A DNA stretch of 64,000 bases, from assembly GCA_964564015.1 (NCBI GenBank), contig CAZLZR010000016.1, positions 12,713-76,712 of the forward strand, read 5' to 3'. This document shows positions 42,882-51,487 of this stretch, piece after piece. Every line of letters begins with the position of its first letter. Position 1 is the stretch's first letter. The DNA comes from Acetivibrio sp964564015. GTDB taxonomy: Bacteria > Bacillota > Clostridia > Acetivibrionales > Acetivibrionaceae. The position numbers and the translations under genes are program-made. The notes under the pieces were generated by a model. That model saw nothing but the letters and a program-made list of their open reading frames with translations, did no database searches and was not told the DNA's origin.

Positions 42882-42910
42882 GCGGTTGATATAAATCAAC
42901 CGCTCTTTTA
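42882..42910 (+). terminator. Terminator after MerR-TipAS gene
   Basis: GCGGTTGAT-ATAA-ATCAACCGC is a perfect 9-bp stem followed by TCTTTTA. Confidence 0.9.
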
Positions 42911-42915
42911 ATGCT

Positions 42916-43539
42916 TCATTTATTCACAGTCTCATTCAAAGTCATACTTCTATAAGTATAAGGTCGGAGCATATTGATTATAGCATCAATACTCCCAATG
43001 TTCTGCCCAATCCAAAGATTTTCCAAACCCGGTTCAATTATAACCGGCATTCTATCATGAACAGGTGCCGTAGTTTGGTTGGCTGCAGTTGTTATGATGG
43101 CATAGCCTGTGTACTGCGTGCCGTTATTGTCTTTAAAAACATTGTATATACCCGCCATAAAAAATATTTTTGATTCGCTTACCGAAATTTCAAATTTCGT
43201 TTTCTTTTTTACACCTTCCTCCTGCTTCCATTCGTAGTAAGCATTTGCAGGAATCAGGCAACGCCTTTGGTAAAGAGAACTTTGAAACATACGTTTCTCA
43301 TTAATTGTCTCTGCTCTGGCATTTATAATCGGCCTTCCGGAATATTGTCCATAGCTCCATTTCATAGGAGCCAGGATACGTTTGTCCCCCTGTCGGTAAA
43401 TAACCGGTGCAATATTTGTGGGAAACACCTCACCGTTAGCAATATTTTCTGAGGTTTTGTACTTCTCCGACACCTCATCTATGATAGACTTTATTTCATC
43501 GTACTCTCGCTCTGTAAAAACAGCATATCTTCCGCACAT
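42916..43539 (-). CDS. HMCES/YedK-type abasic-site protein (SRAP domain)
   Basis: A 207-aa SOS-response-associated peptidase. It starts MCGRYAVFTEREY: Cys2 is the residue that forms a covalent link with abasic DNA after Met removal. Further marks are NARAETI (Asn and the helix that follows), RCLIPANAYYEW with Glu, and AIITTAANQTTAPVHDRMPV with the conserved His. ATG at 43539 is used so that Cys2 comes second; AGAGGTG lies 7 nt upstream. It follows the SOS polymerase genes on the same strand, though a 130-bp gap with CACGATAA/TTATCGTG repeats (43565-43615) may carry its own promoter. Confidence 0.95.
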   Translation of the reverse strand: MCGRYAVFTEREYDEIKSIIDEVSEKYKTSENIANGEVFPTNIAPVIYRQGDKRILAPMKWSYGQYSGRPIINARAETINEKRMFQSSLYQRRCLIPANAYYEWKQEEGVKKKTKFEISVSESKIFFMAGIYNVFKDNNGTQYTGYAIITTAANQTTAPVHDRMPVIIEPGLENLWIGQNIGSIDAIINMLRPYTYRSMTLNETVNK

Positions 43540-43668
43540 GTAAATCACCTCTGTAATTATACTGAACACGATAAAGATTCTACATCGCGCTTCAATTTCC
43601 TTGATTTATTATCGTGAAAATTCAATTTGTCCTTGTAAAATCATTTTCACGATTTATATATTTTACCA

Positions 43669-43905
43669 CTACACCAGTTCAATAAACCATTTATTCTCAT
43701 GATTGCGATAAAGATAGGCTTTTTTTCCATCAACAAAACATGAATAACGATCACCTTGAATTCCAATTTTCAAAGATGCCCCTTTTACAGGTTTACCGGG
43801 CTTATCTACACTATAGACCTTATCACTGTCAATTCTGATTCTTAAAGGGATAATTTCCCCCTCCAAATTATAATGTGCTATTACTTCTACACTTGGTTTA
43901 TTCAC
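43669..43905 (-). CDS. Small SOS-operon protein (78 aa)
   Basis: A 78-aa beta-rich protein (VEVIAHYNLEGEIIPLRIRI, VKGASLKIGIQGDRYSCFV). It begins with a GTG at 43905 that has AGAGGTG 8 nt upstream, 12 bp after the Y-family polymerase stop. Similar tiny genes occur beside UmuC-like polymerases in clostridia; the function is unknown. Confidence 0.8.
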   Translation of the reverse strand: MNKPSVEVIAHYNLEGEIIPLRIRIDSDKVYSVDKPGKPVKGASLKIGIQGDRYSCFVDGKKAYLYRNHENKWFIELV

Positions 43906-43917
43906 AAAAGAACACCT

Positions 43918-45159
43918 CTACTTAAAATATGATACCGGAAAGATTACATTTTCCTCGATCGGGTTAGCATTCAAGGCTTTATCTTTAAGTAATAATGCTC
44001 TTTGTATAGAATAGTGCCCAAACCTTTTGCGGATTTCATCTATACTGTATTCCAACTGTTCCTCCTTTAATTTTTGCCTTTCATCGTAAAAAAAGCTCAA
44101 CTGCGTATATGTATCTGCTGTCACAAGATCTGTTGCTCTAACCCCGATACTTCTGATAGGTTTTTCCCAGCTCCAGTTATTTAAAAATATTTTAAAAGCC
44201 TTATCAGCAATATCTCTGGTGACACAACTACACTCAGTTAACTTTGCTTGCCTTTCAATGCTGTTCAGTTCATTATCCCTCACATATATCTGAATAGTAT
44301 TTCCCTTGAAGTTGTGCTTTCTGAGGCGTTCGGACACACTTTCCGAAAGCACATAAAGAAGTAGTTTTACATCCTCATTATTTACCAGATCTCTAGGTGT
44401 TGTCATGCTGTTGCCAATACCTTTAATTGTACTTTGATGATCGGTTTTCGTAACGGGTATTGTGTCAAGTCCATTGGCAAAAAGCCATAGAGTTTCTCCC
44501 CATTTTCCAAGAATTTTTTTTAGAAAACTCAGATTCAGGTTTGCAAGATCACCTATTGTATATATCCCAATGTTTATTAATTTTTTGGCGGTCGATCTCC
44601 CCACGTAAAGCAAATCTGAAACCGGAAGCGGCCACACCTTCTGCTTGAAGTCTTTTTGAGTAATAATAGTAGTTGCATCCGGCTTTTTCATATCGCTGCC
44701 AAGCTTTGCAAATATCTTATTGTATGATACTCCGATACTCGCAGTGATACCCAATTCTTCTTTCAGCCTGTGTCTGATTTCATCAGCAATATCCTTCCCG
44801 GTTCCAAAAAGCTTGGAGGATTCGGTAACATCCAGCCAGCACTCATCAATTCCAAAAGACTCTATCAGATCAGTATAGCAGCTGTAAATTCTTCTTGCCT
44901 CTTTACTGAAATAAAGGTAGGTCTTGTAGTCAGGTCTCATGACAATTAAATCGGGGCATTTCTGCCTTGCCTGCCAGATTGCTTCCCCCGTTTTAACACC
45001 ATACTCTTTTGCAATTAAATTCTTTGTTAAAATAATTCCATGCCGCTGCTCAACAGATCCCCCAACCGCTACGGGTTTATCTCTTATTTCAGGATTTTTC
45101 ATACATTCAACACTGGCATAGAAGCTGTTTAGATCTGAATGTAGTATAATTTTTTCCAT
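43918..45159 (-). CDS. Y-family DNA polymerase (DinB/UmuC-like)
   Basis: A 413-aa error-prone lesion-bypass polymerase. Metal-binding acidic motifs are visible: ILHSDLNSFYASVE (palm) and ESFGIDECWLDVT (Asp-Glu pair). KPVAVGG is the fingers start and ITASIGVSYNKIFAKL the thumb/palm end; a little-finger domain follows residue 240. It lies behind a perfect LexA box and so belongs to the SOS response. It opens an operon with the 78-aa gene. Confidence 0.95.
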   Translation of the reverse strand: MEKIILHSDLNSFYASVECMKNPEIRDKPVAVGGSVEQRHGIILTKNLIAKEYGVKTGEAIWQARQKCPDLIVMRPDYKTYLYFSKEARRIYSCYTDLIESFGIDECWLDVTESSKLFGTGKDIADEIRHRLKEELGITASIGVSYNKIFAKLGSDMKKPDATTIITQKDFKQKVWPLPVSDLLYVGRSTAKKLINIGIYTIGDLANLNLSFLKKILGKWGETLWLFANGLDTIPVTKTDHQSTIKGIGNSMTTPRDLVNNEDVKLLLYVLSESVSERLRKHNFKGNTIQIYVRDNELNSIERQAKLTECSCVTRDIADKAFKIFLNNWSWEKPIRSIGVRATDLVTADTYTQLSFFYDERQKLKEEQLEYSIDEIRKRFGHYSIQRALLLKDKALNANPIEENVIFPVSYFK

Positions 45160-45187
45160 AACATCACCTGCTATATATAGAATAGCA

Positions 45188-45201
45188 CGAACACATGTTC
45201 G
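45188..45201. promoter_or_regulatory. LexA (SOS) box
   Basis: CGAACACATGTTCG matches the Gram-positive LexA consensus CGAACRNRYGTTYG at all fixed positions. It lies 29 bp upstream of the polymerase start codon, so repression by LexA is expected. Confidence 0.93.
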
Positions 45202-45286
45202 CAGTCAAGGTTAATTGTTAATATTATGAACAGAAAACTTAACTTCTATGTGATTTTATGTATATGGTTTAGAGGTGATACCTATT

Positions 45287-45489
45287 GTTTTAGTGTCAAC
45301 CGCCTCCATTACATGACCTTCGCAAAAAAGCAGTAGGCCTTGACTTGATAATTCTTCGCCGCGTCTATGGGACCTCCTGTCCCAAGACGCTAAAAATGCC
45401 ATCCTTGGCATTTTTGCTTCAGATTATCAAGCCTTCGGCTACTGCTTTTAATGCTCAGGTCAAGCAATTGCGTCGTTTGACACTAAAAC
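45287..45489. repeat. 203-bp fold-back element with three internal hairpins
   Basis: Ends are 13-bp perfect inverted repeats, GTTTTAGTGTCAA (45287) and TTGACACTAAAAC (ending 45489). Inward they are joined by imperfect arms (TGACCT/AGGTCA, AAAAGCAGTAG/CTACTGCTTTT, CTTGATAAT/ATTATCAAG). Between the arms are GCGTCT-A-TGGGAC-CTCCT-GTCCCA-AGACGC (45361-45390) and AAAAATGCC-ATCCTT-GGCATTTTT (45392-45415). It could be a MITE or a structured RNA; no ORF, no clear target duplication. Confidence 0.85.
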
Positions 45490-45591
45490 AGGGTTAGAAC
45501 TTAATTTGGTTTGTTTTAGAACCGAATTTGTTGTTATAAGCTTCCCTACAAGAAAAATAAAACAACTATAATTTCCTTAACATCAAGAAAA

Positions 45592-45610
45592 AAGCCGGCA
45601 TCGCCGGCTT
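45592..45610 (-). terminator. Terminator after dockerin-protease gene
   Basis: AAGCCGGC-GAT-GCCGGCTT on the minus strand is a perfect stem followed by TTTTCTTG, 19 bp after the stop. Confidence 0.9.
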
Positions 45611-45628
45611 AAACTATCTGATAACTGT

Positions 45629-46483
45629 TTATATTCCATCTTTCTTCATAGCCTCAACTATTTTGCAATGATTTATCAGATCCTGATCTGATTTAACCTC
45701 GCTGGTATAATTTAGTCCATATGGCCAAAAGTGCGTATTGTCTCCATTTATTACCGCACTGTTGTTTCCTGTAATTGCTCTGATCTCAGCTGTTCCATTT
45801 GCACCGGTATACACTTTGTTGACTATTAACGACCCCCATTTGCCGGACGTTCCCACTCCAACAGTATGGGCAATTTCATGCATGGCAGTGATATGATTCA
45901 TGTAACTGCGGTTTGAACCAAATCTTATGGTACCGTTTATGTTTCCATCAGCAGTTGAAACTGAAGGTTCATAAACTATTTTAAGGTTTTTTGTAATTGT
46001 TGTGTACTCGTTATAAAATGATACTGCCTTATCCATTGCAGCCTTTATTTTTTCGTAGGCATCTTTCTGATCATCTGTTGGATTTGAAACCATTTCGAGT
46101 GTGTATGTAACATTTCCTTTCTTAGGCGTTGAGGTCGGCACAGGAGTTACTACAGGTGTATCCTCTGCCGGGAATTTAGTAATAATTCCTAACAAGAAGC
46201 TTTTCATAAGTGCAAAGTCAATTGAATTAAAGCTTCTGTCGGCATTAACATCACTGATTACCATACCGTTTGGGACAGGGAACTCAGAGATGTTTCCCAA
46301 CAAATAACTTTTCATCAACGCAAAATCAATTGAATCCACACGACCGCTGCCATTTACATCCCCATATATAACATTCGCTGAGTAAACAAACGGTGTAAAA
46401 GATATCAGCAAAGCTGCTATGAATAGGAATATTAAAATTCTTACTACACTTGTGCTTTTTGAAAACAAACCGGAATCACCCAT
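45629..46483 (-). CDS. Dockerin-bearing secreted protein with metalloprotease motif
   Basis: A 284-aa cellulosomal protein. A signal or membrane segment (residues 15-36) is followed by a type I dockerin at the N-terminus (40-102) with loops DVNGSGRVDSID and DVNADRSFNSID and the helix partners FALMKSYLLG/FALMKSFLLG. A Pro/Thr linker (103-122) leads to a ~160-aa domain containing MHEIAHTVGVG (HExxH at 202-206), a zinc-metalloprotease signature, with HFWPYGLNY further on. The order dockerin-first and the protease-like domain are unusual for cellulosomal enzymes. The exact family and substrate are not recognised. Confidence 0.85.
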   Translation of the reverse strand: MGDSGLFSKSTSVVRILIFLFIAALLISFTPFVYSANVIYGDVNGSGRVDSIDFALMKSYLLGNISEFPVPNGMVISDVNADRSFNSIDFALMKSFLLGIITKFPAEDTPVVTPVPTSTPKKGNVTYTLEMVSNPTDDQKDAYEKIKAAMDKAVSFYNEYTTITKNLKIVYEPSVSTADGNINGTIRFGSNRSYMNHITAMHEIAHTVGVGTSGKWGSLIVNKVYTGANGTAEIRAITGNNSAVINGDNTHFWPYGLNYTSEVKSDQDLINHCKIVEAMKKDGI

Positions 46484-46571
46484 AATTTTTCACCACTCCC
46501 CCCAAAAATTTTTTATCGTTATAAATGCGTGCTACCCTTGAATTTTAAGGGTCGTAAATGCAAGCATTCAA

Positions 46572-47423
46572 TCACTGTGCTCCCATCCCTTCAATATCAA
46601 CAACTACTACTTCAGGCGGGTTAAATATACGCGGTAATCGGGGATTAAAAGAAACTCCACGACTAACAATATGAGTTAACGAATCGTGCCTGTATTCCCC
46701 TCCTGCATATTCAGGAAACCAACCTTGATTAGGAGAAAATACCCCATTCAAAATAAACGGAATTCTGGCCTGTCCTCCATGTGAGTGTCCTGACAACACC
46801 AAATCAAAACTGTAGTTCTTATACACTTCTATAAGTTCAGGACGATGGGCCAATAGTATCTTAAAACCGGACTTATCTGTCAACTCCAAAAAGTTATTAT
46901 CCATTTCTCTTTTAAGGTCAAAGCCTGTTTTTTCATACCTGGCAACATCCGGATCATCTATTCCCCCAACAATAATTTCCATATTTTTAACTCTGACTTC
47001 CCTGTATTCGTTTTCAAGAATAATTACACCATACTTTCCAATTGTATCTTTAATGTTCTTAATATCTCTTGACCAAAATTCATGATTCCCAGTAACATAG
47101 TAGATAGGAGCAAAACCTCTCAAGCCTTCCAGAAATTGTTCAGTGCCCTCGATCGGAACCTCATCGTCTGCAATATCTCCTGCAAGAGCTATAATATCGG
47201 GGTTTTGTTTTTTAATTAACGAAACAATCCTGTTCTGTCCTTTACCGTAAATATGGCTGTGAAGATCAGCTATCAGAACTATCCTTATACTCTCACCAGC
47301 CTTAAGTTTATCTGATGTTATTATGTATTTTTTCACAACTAAACCATTGTAAAAAGCACAGATTAAAAGTACGATAGACACTACAATCAAGCTTATTCCT
47401 AAATATTTCTTTTTACCGTTCAA
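46572..47423 (-). CDS. Membrane-anchored metallophosphoesterase (YkuE-like)
   Basis: A 283-aa calcineurin-like phosphoesterase. One N-terminal membrane helix (LGISLIVVSIVLLICAFYN) anchors the catalytic domain outside. Metal-binding motifs follow in order: LIADLHSH, ALAGDIAD, YYVTGNHEFW and LSGHSHGGQ. Start is TTG with AAGGAGAG 8 nt upstream. Monocistronic. Relatives act on lipid or other phosphodiesters; the substrate here is unknown. Confidence 0.92.
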   Translation of the reverse strand: MNGKKKYLGISLIVVSIVLLICAFYNGLVVKKYIITSDKLKAGESIRIVLIADLHSHIYGKGQNRIVSLIKKQNPDIIALAGDIADDEVPIEGTEQFLEGLRGFAPIYYVTGNHEFWSRDIKNIKDTIGKYGVIILENEYREVRVKNMEIIVGGIDDPDVARYEKTGFDLKREMDNNFLELTDKSGFKILLAHRPELIEVYKNYSFDLVLSGHSHGGQARIPFILNGVFSPNQGWFPEYAGGEYRHDSLTHIVSRGVSFNPRLPRIFNPPEVVVVDIEGMGAQ

Positions 47424-47560
47424 AACTACTCTCCTTAAAAAAATTCAATGTGATGGATTTTTACCGTTCACGTGCAATTAGTACAAGTTTCAATATGATA
47501 CTATCATATTCCAATATTTTTGTTAATAGGAATGTTCTTGAACTTATTATAGAGGTTTCA

Positions 47561-47704
47561 ATGAATCTAAAGAAAGCCGGCGCCATTCTTAAGATAAAAT
47601 TTTTAGATATGTTGCTGTCTATACCTTCTGTTTGGAATAAGTTCGACAGCAAGATGAGTGAGGATATGATAAAAACTTGTAGGCAGGTTATAAATAAGGA
47701 TTAA
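47561..47704 (+). CDS. Possible small protein (47 aa)
   Basis: An ATG at 47561 with AGAGGT 4 nt upstream opens a 47-codon frame (MNLKKAGAILKIKFLDMLLS and on) that ends at 47704, 22 bp before a bidirectional terminator. The frame is open to 47450 in front. Basic-hydrophobic helix then acidic tail; no family recognised. The rest of the 47424-47822 gap holds only the terminator. Confidence 0.4.
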   Translation: MNLKKAGAILKIKFLDMLLSIPSVWNKFDSKMSEDMIKTCRQVINKD

Positions 47705-47725
47705 TAAAAACTTTAGGAATGCTGA

Positions 47726-47774
47726 AAATATAACTTCGGATATATTTTAACATGAAAAATCCGAAGTTATATTT
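47726..47774. terminator. Bidirectional terminator
   Basis: AAATATAACTTCGGAT pairs perfectly with ATCCGAAGTTATATTT around a 17-nt loop. It stops the stalk-domain gene (minus) and any plus transcript. Confidence 0.85.
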
Positions 47775-47822
47775 CAACTATTCCTTACTTGTATTTGCCT
47801 ATTGAATCTTAGAGCAGTTTAA

Positions 47823-48866
47823 TTAAATATGCCCTTCGTTAATAATTACTTCAATATTCATTACTTCCTGCAAAAATGTAACTGGAACAAAAGTTCTAGA
47901 TCCTTTAAGTTCCGGTACTTGATTTAAAGTAGTTTTCAAATCATTGCATAAATATTCGCTTTTTCCTATTTGAAGACTTAAGCTTTGATTCTCTTTAATT
48001 AAGTTCACACTTTTTGTGTCACTAATCCAATTAACTTCATAACCTAACTCGGAAGCAACTTTCCTCACTGGAACCATCCACTCACCAGCTTCATTTTTGT
48101 AGAACGTTTCTGTTTGTTCGTCATAATACAATTCTCTACCGTTTATGGAAATAACCCCGGCTAAAGTAGAAATAATTATTTTGTCCCCCTTCTTTTCTTG
48201 CACTTTTTCAGGTAGTAAAACAACCTTTTCGGGATTTACCTGTGCAGGAATACTTAAAGTCATTATTTCTGACCACATAAGCAATTCACTACCCATTTTA
48301 ATGTCATTAACCGAAATCATATTACGGGTTTTATATGGTAGAAGTACCGTATCACTTCCTATTCTGATAATATATTCTCCATCTTCATCAGTAACAGTAG
48401 CCAATCCTTTTTCATCAATATCAATACTTCCAACCTTTATGTATTTTGCAGGTGACTTTTTGTCCAGATCAGTTAAGATAACATATGCCGGTGATTGTGG
48501 TGGAATACTTCGTGTTTCAATCTTTGATGCTATAACACAAATTTTATCACCTTTCTTGATTTCTGCAATATTCTTCGGAATTCCATTTTCGTTATCCATA
48601 ACAACGGTGCTTTCATCAATGTTAAATTTCCTCTGAATTTCTCCGCTTCCCTTTGCAAGAATGCTTACAACTTTACCCTCTTCAGAATTAACTTCCTCAA
48701 CTTCTACAATGTATGAAATAGTTTTTGCCTGATCTTCAATAGTTACTACGTTTACCTCCTCAGAGCTTGTTGTCATTAATCCTTCATTTGCAAAAGATAC
48801 AGCACTTGACATAATAAGCATTCCAGAGAAAATCAATGATAAAATTGCTTTTTTTGATTTTTTCAT
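47823..48866 (-). CDS. Secreted protein with copper-amine-oxidase N-terminal-like (stalk) domain
   Basis: A 347-aa exported protein. A signal peptide (AILSLIFSGMLIMSSAVSFA) is followed by a beta-rich region with repeated VVS/DKI units (60-230). The C-terminal ~90 residues show GVISINGRELYYDE, WMVPVRKVASELGYEVNW and FVPVTFLQEVMN, the pattern of the copper amine oxidase N-terminal stalk domain common in clostridial surface proteins. ATG at 48866 is chosen (GGAGG 8 nt upstream) over a TTG further up. Function unknown. Confidence 0.85.
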   Translation of the reverse strand: MKKSKKAILSLIFSGMLIMSSAVSFANEGLMTTSSEEVNVVTIEDQAKTISYIVEVEEVNSEEGKVVSILAKGSGEIQRKFNIDESTVVMDNENGIPKNIAEIKKGDKICVIASKIETRSIPPQSPAYVILTDLDKKSPAKYIKVGSIDIDEKGLATVTDEDGEYIIRIGSDTVLLPYKTRNMISVNDIKMGSELLMWSEIMTLSIPAQVNPEKVVLLPEKVQEKKGDKIIISTLAGVISINGRELYYDEQTETFYKNEAGEWMVPVRKVASELGYEVNWISDTKSVNLIKENQSLSLQIGKSEYLCNDLKTTLNQVPELKGSRTFVPVTFLQEVMNIEVIINEGHI

Positions 48867-48967
48867 GCGAATAACCTCCATAGATTTTTTATTTTTCATA
48901 CTTATTAGACACGAAAAAAGTATAAAAGGTTCATAAAAAAAACATAAATTTTAAAAATTGAATTACT

Positions 48968-49070
48968 AAGGGATAACGAAAAAATAACATCCTATTTTCA
49001 TATTTTGAAAACATTATCAAATCAAGTTTTTTCGTTATCCAGAGTATGAATTTATATTTTAGTCATACCT
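48968..49070 (+). repeat. Dispersed inverted-repeat element, copy 4
   Basis: AGGGATAACGAAAAAATAAC ... TTTTTTCGTTATCC (48972-49041), then AGAGTATGAATTTATATTTTAGTCATACC. It touches the 3' end of the split recombinase. Nearly identical to copies 2 and 5. Confidence 0.85.
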
Positions 49071-50259
49071 AATTATACACTATAACTATTCCCCCATGCC
49101 TCGTAAGCCTATCCTGATCTTCCAGAGATACCAAGTCCCCCCAAAGTTTCTCCAAATAGCAATCCCCAGCATCAAAAACCACAACTTTATTGACAACCGC
49201 CCTTATTATCTCATTTGTAATTCCTCCGCAACTCAACTTATTCCTAAGCATACTCACTATTTGCGAGGTATCCGGAGAACTCCGATTCTTTTCCATCAGC
49301 ACCAGAATCTCCCCTCTTAATAATCCAACCTTCTCTTCCAACTGCCGGTTCATCCGGATAAACAAATCCTCCGATATTTTCTCCTCAAGCCTATCCTGAT
49401 AGAGCATCTCCTGCTGCTTTAGTTTCAGGCTCAGCTGTTTTTCCAGTCTCTCAATTTCAATTTCGCTGTTATCAACACAAAATAACTTTTCAACCTTTTC
49501 TCTCAATTTTAAATCAACCTCTATCATATCAATCAGCTTTGTAATATCCTCCATTACAATACCGGTCAGTTCTTCCTCCTTTATATGATGGCTGGTACAA
49601 TCAGTTCTTCCGTTTTTGCTGTAACTACTGCAAATGTATGACATAGGCCTGTCTTTCCTCGACCTTGCAAACATTACACTGCCGCATTTGCCACAGTATA
49701 CGATACCTCTGAAAAGGTGTATAACCCCTTTATGCGGGCCGGAATCCACACTCTTTTCCCCCCTCATTTTCTGAACCCGGTAAAATTCTTCCTTGCCGAT
49801 TATAGGCTCATGTGTATTCTCAGTTATGACCCATCTATCTTCGGGCAAGCGCCTGGTTTTTTTACTTTTAAAGCTTATTCTCTCACTTATTCCCTGCACT
49901 GTATCTCCGATGTACACCCTATTGCACAGAATCCTCCTTACACCTACAGGATTCCATGTACTCTTTGAAGGCGAAGGACACACTCTTTGATTTAAATAGT
50001 CTGCTATGTGGCTATACCCCCACCCCTCCTGATAGAGCCTGTATATCTCCTTGACCACCTTAGCCTCATCAGTATTCACAATCAGCTTGTTTTTTTCATC
50101 CGGAGACTTTAAATAACCAAAGGGTGAATTACCGATATATTCACCCTTTTGTATCTTAAACCTTATATTTGCTCGTATTTTTCTCGAAATATCCTTGATA
50201 TACCTTTCATTGTATATATTATGATAGACGTATTTGAAAAAGCTGTTATAAAGTCTCAA
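49069..50259 (-). CDS. Serine recombinase, C-terminal half (gene split by 6-kb element)
   Basis: About 375 residues belong to the recombinase: from NERYIKDISRKIRANIRFK onward. The catalytic domain is missing. It holds the Recombinase domain (GWGYSHIADYL, NRVYIGDTVQG), the zinc ribbon (CGKCGSVMF, then CTSHHIKEEE) and a coiled coil. The first 15 codons (from MRLYNSFFKYV) come from the inserted element and are not native. The N-terminal half is at 56147-56545 on the same strand; the two share YNERYI. Joined at the shared core the product would be 506 aa, a normal length. Confidence 0.9.
   Translation of the reverse strand: MRLYNSFFKYVYHNIYNERYIKDISRKIRANIRFKIQKGEYIGNSPFGYLKSPDEKNKLIVNTDEAKVVKEIYRLYQEGWGYSHIADYLNQRVCPSPSKSTWNPVGVRRILCNRVYIGDTVQGISERISFKSKKTRRLPEDRWVITENTHEPIIGKEEFYRVQKMRGEKSVDSGPHKGVIHLFRGIVYCGKCGSVMFARSRKDRPMSYICSSYSKNGRTDCTSHHIKEEELTGIVMEDITKLIDMIEVDLKLREKVEKLFCVDNSEIEIERLEKQLSLKLKQQEMLYQDRLEEKISEDLFIRMNRQLEEKVGLLRGEILVLMEKNRSSPDTSQIVSMLRNKLSCGGITNEIIRAVVNKVVVFDAGDCYLEKLWGDLVSLEDQDRLTRHGGIVIVYN
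50198..50214. repeat. att core, left junction of inserted element
   Basis: ATATACCTTTCATTGTA, identical to 56154-56170 at 16 of 17 positions. It encodes YNERYI on the minus strand at both junctions. Confidence 0.75.
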
Positions 50260-50356
50260 TCATAAATAATGTTCTCCTGACTTTTTTCTAAACTGATGTT
50301 ATAAATGTTGTCAACTATTTATAGCTAAGGTATAATTATGGTTGGGAGGCAGGTTT

Positions 50357-50719
50357 ATGCTAATTGATTCAGAACAAAGGAATATTTCAAAGCCAAAACA
50401 TTCAAAGTTGAGCATAATAACTTTAGGTATTTTTGTATCACCCGTTATACCATTTATTCTTATATTTGCTTTTACCTATAGGATAATTCCAATGTTTCTT
50501 AATTATGATCAGTGTTTGTTACTAAGTTCATTTTCTATACAATGGTGCATTTTGGCCCCTATTCTTTCCCTTATACTTTCAATTATTGACTTAAAAAGTC
50601 CTGGTAGAGCAAAAATTTTACCCAAAATCATACTGATTACCTGTAGCATAATTATTTGCCTTGGGATTATTATATCGGTCATTGCACCAATTTATGAAGT
50701 AAATCGTTTATTTAATTAA
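50357..50719 (+). CDS. Small membrane protein (120 aa), element cargo
   Basis: A 120-aa protein with three hydrophobic helices (IITLGIFVSPVIPFILIFAF, WCILAPILSLILSII, IILITCSIIICLGIIISVIA). ATG at 50357 has GGGAGG 8 nt upstream; an upstream TTG in frame is disregarded. No family recognised. First plus-strand gene inside the element; may form a unit with the gene at 50836. Confidence 0.65.
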   Translation: MLIDSEQRNISKPKHSKLSIITLGIFVSPVIPFILIFAFTYRIIPMFLNYDQCLLLSSFSIQWCILAPILSLILSIIDLKSPGRAKILPKIILITCSIIICLGIIISVIAPIYEVNRLFN

Positions 50720-50835
50720 AAGTTGAACCAATACATGTAGATTTTGATAATTATTCGATGACCTTTATAACTCATTACAAATTTAAAGAAGCCTTAAAAA
50801 GTGTTTCAACAAAATGAAAGGCAAGAGAGGTAATC

Positions 50836-51300
50836 ATGACTTTTAAGTATTATCCAAGGTATTTTTGTATTGGTATATTGACTATTTTTAATTCTATTGT
50901 AACTTATTTTACTGGCCTTAAAGTAACAACTTATATTTTTTACATCATAAGCATAGTTCTCTTGTCCTTTATTTTTGGGTTCAGGTACACTTTGGACAAT
51001 AACATCTTGTCTAAGTACTTTATATTTATTAAAATTCAGGAAGTAGATGTTTTCAAAATTCATGAAGTTGAAATTGTAACAGTTAAACAAGCGGGAACAT
51101 TTTATGTTTATATAGGTAAAAATGCAAAAGAAAACAAAGAAAGTGGATATTATTTAGTTTTTGAAAACGGAGAACGAATAAAAGTAAACTGCGGATATCA
51201 AAATGAAAATAGAGAAACTCTGGGAAAATATATCATTAAAAAATATGGTAAGAGAAGCAAGAATATCGAAAAGTACAAATGGACAAACGATAGGTTTTAG
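50836..51300 (+). CDS. Membrane protein with C-terminal PH-like region, element cargo
   Basis: A 154-aa protein: two membrane helices (residues 10-50), then a beta-rich cytosolic part (RYTLDNNILSKYFIFIKIQE, YYLVFENGERIKV) that resembles the bacterial PH/YcxB-like fold, and a basic tail. GAGAGGTAATC precedes the ATG. Function unknown. Confidence 0.65.
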   Translation: MTFKYYPRYFCIGILTIFNSIVTYFTGLKVTTYIFYIISIVLLSFIFGFRYTLDNNILSKYFIFIKIQEVDVFKIHEVEIVTVKQAGTFYVYIGKNAKENKESGYYLVFENGERIKVNCGYQNENRETLGKYIIKKYGKRSKNIEKYKWTNDRF

Positions 51301-51487
51301 TTTTACTTGGAAATGGCTTTTTTCAGCATTAGCAAATGAATTTATCCTACTTAATGCTTATAATTATAAGTCAGCAAGACTCTAACTACAAATTAAAATC
51401 TACGGTTGTCCTTTCCTTATCAGAAGCATTAGAATAGCCCCACCGCTACCAACAACAAAAGTTTTCATTCTACATTCTAACTGACCT

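Larger units (their letters stand above)
45160..45628. other. Long non-coding stretch between SOS operon and dockerin gene
   Basis: 469 bp. It holds the LexA box, the 203-bp fold-back element (45287-45489), about 100 bp of AT-rich sequence and the dockerin-gene terminator. No ORF with a ribosome site. Confidence 0.7.
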
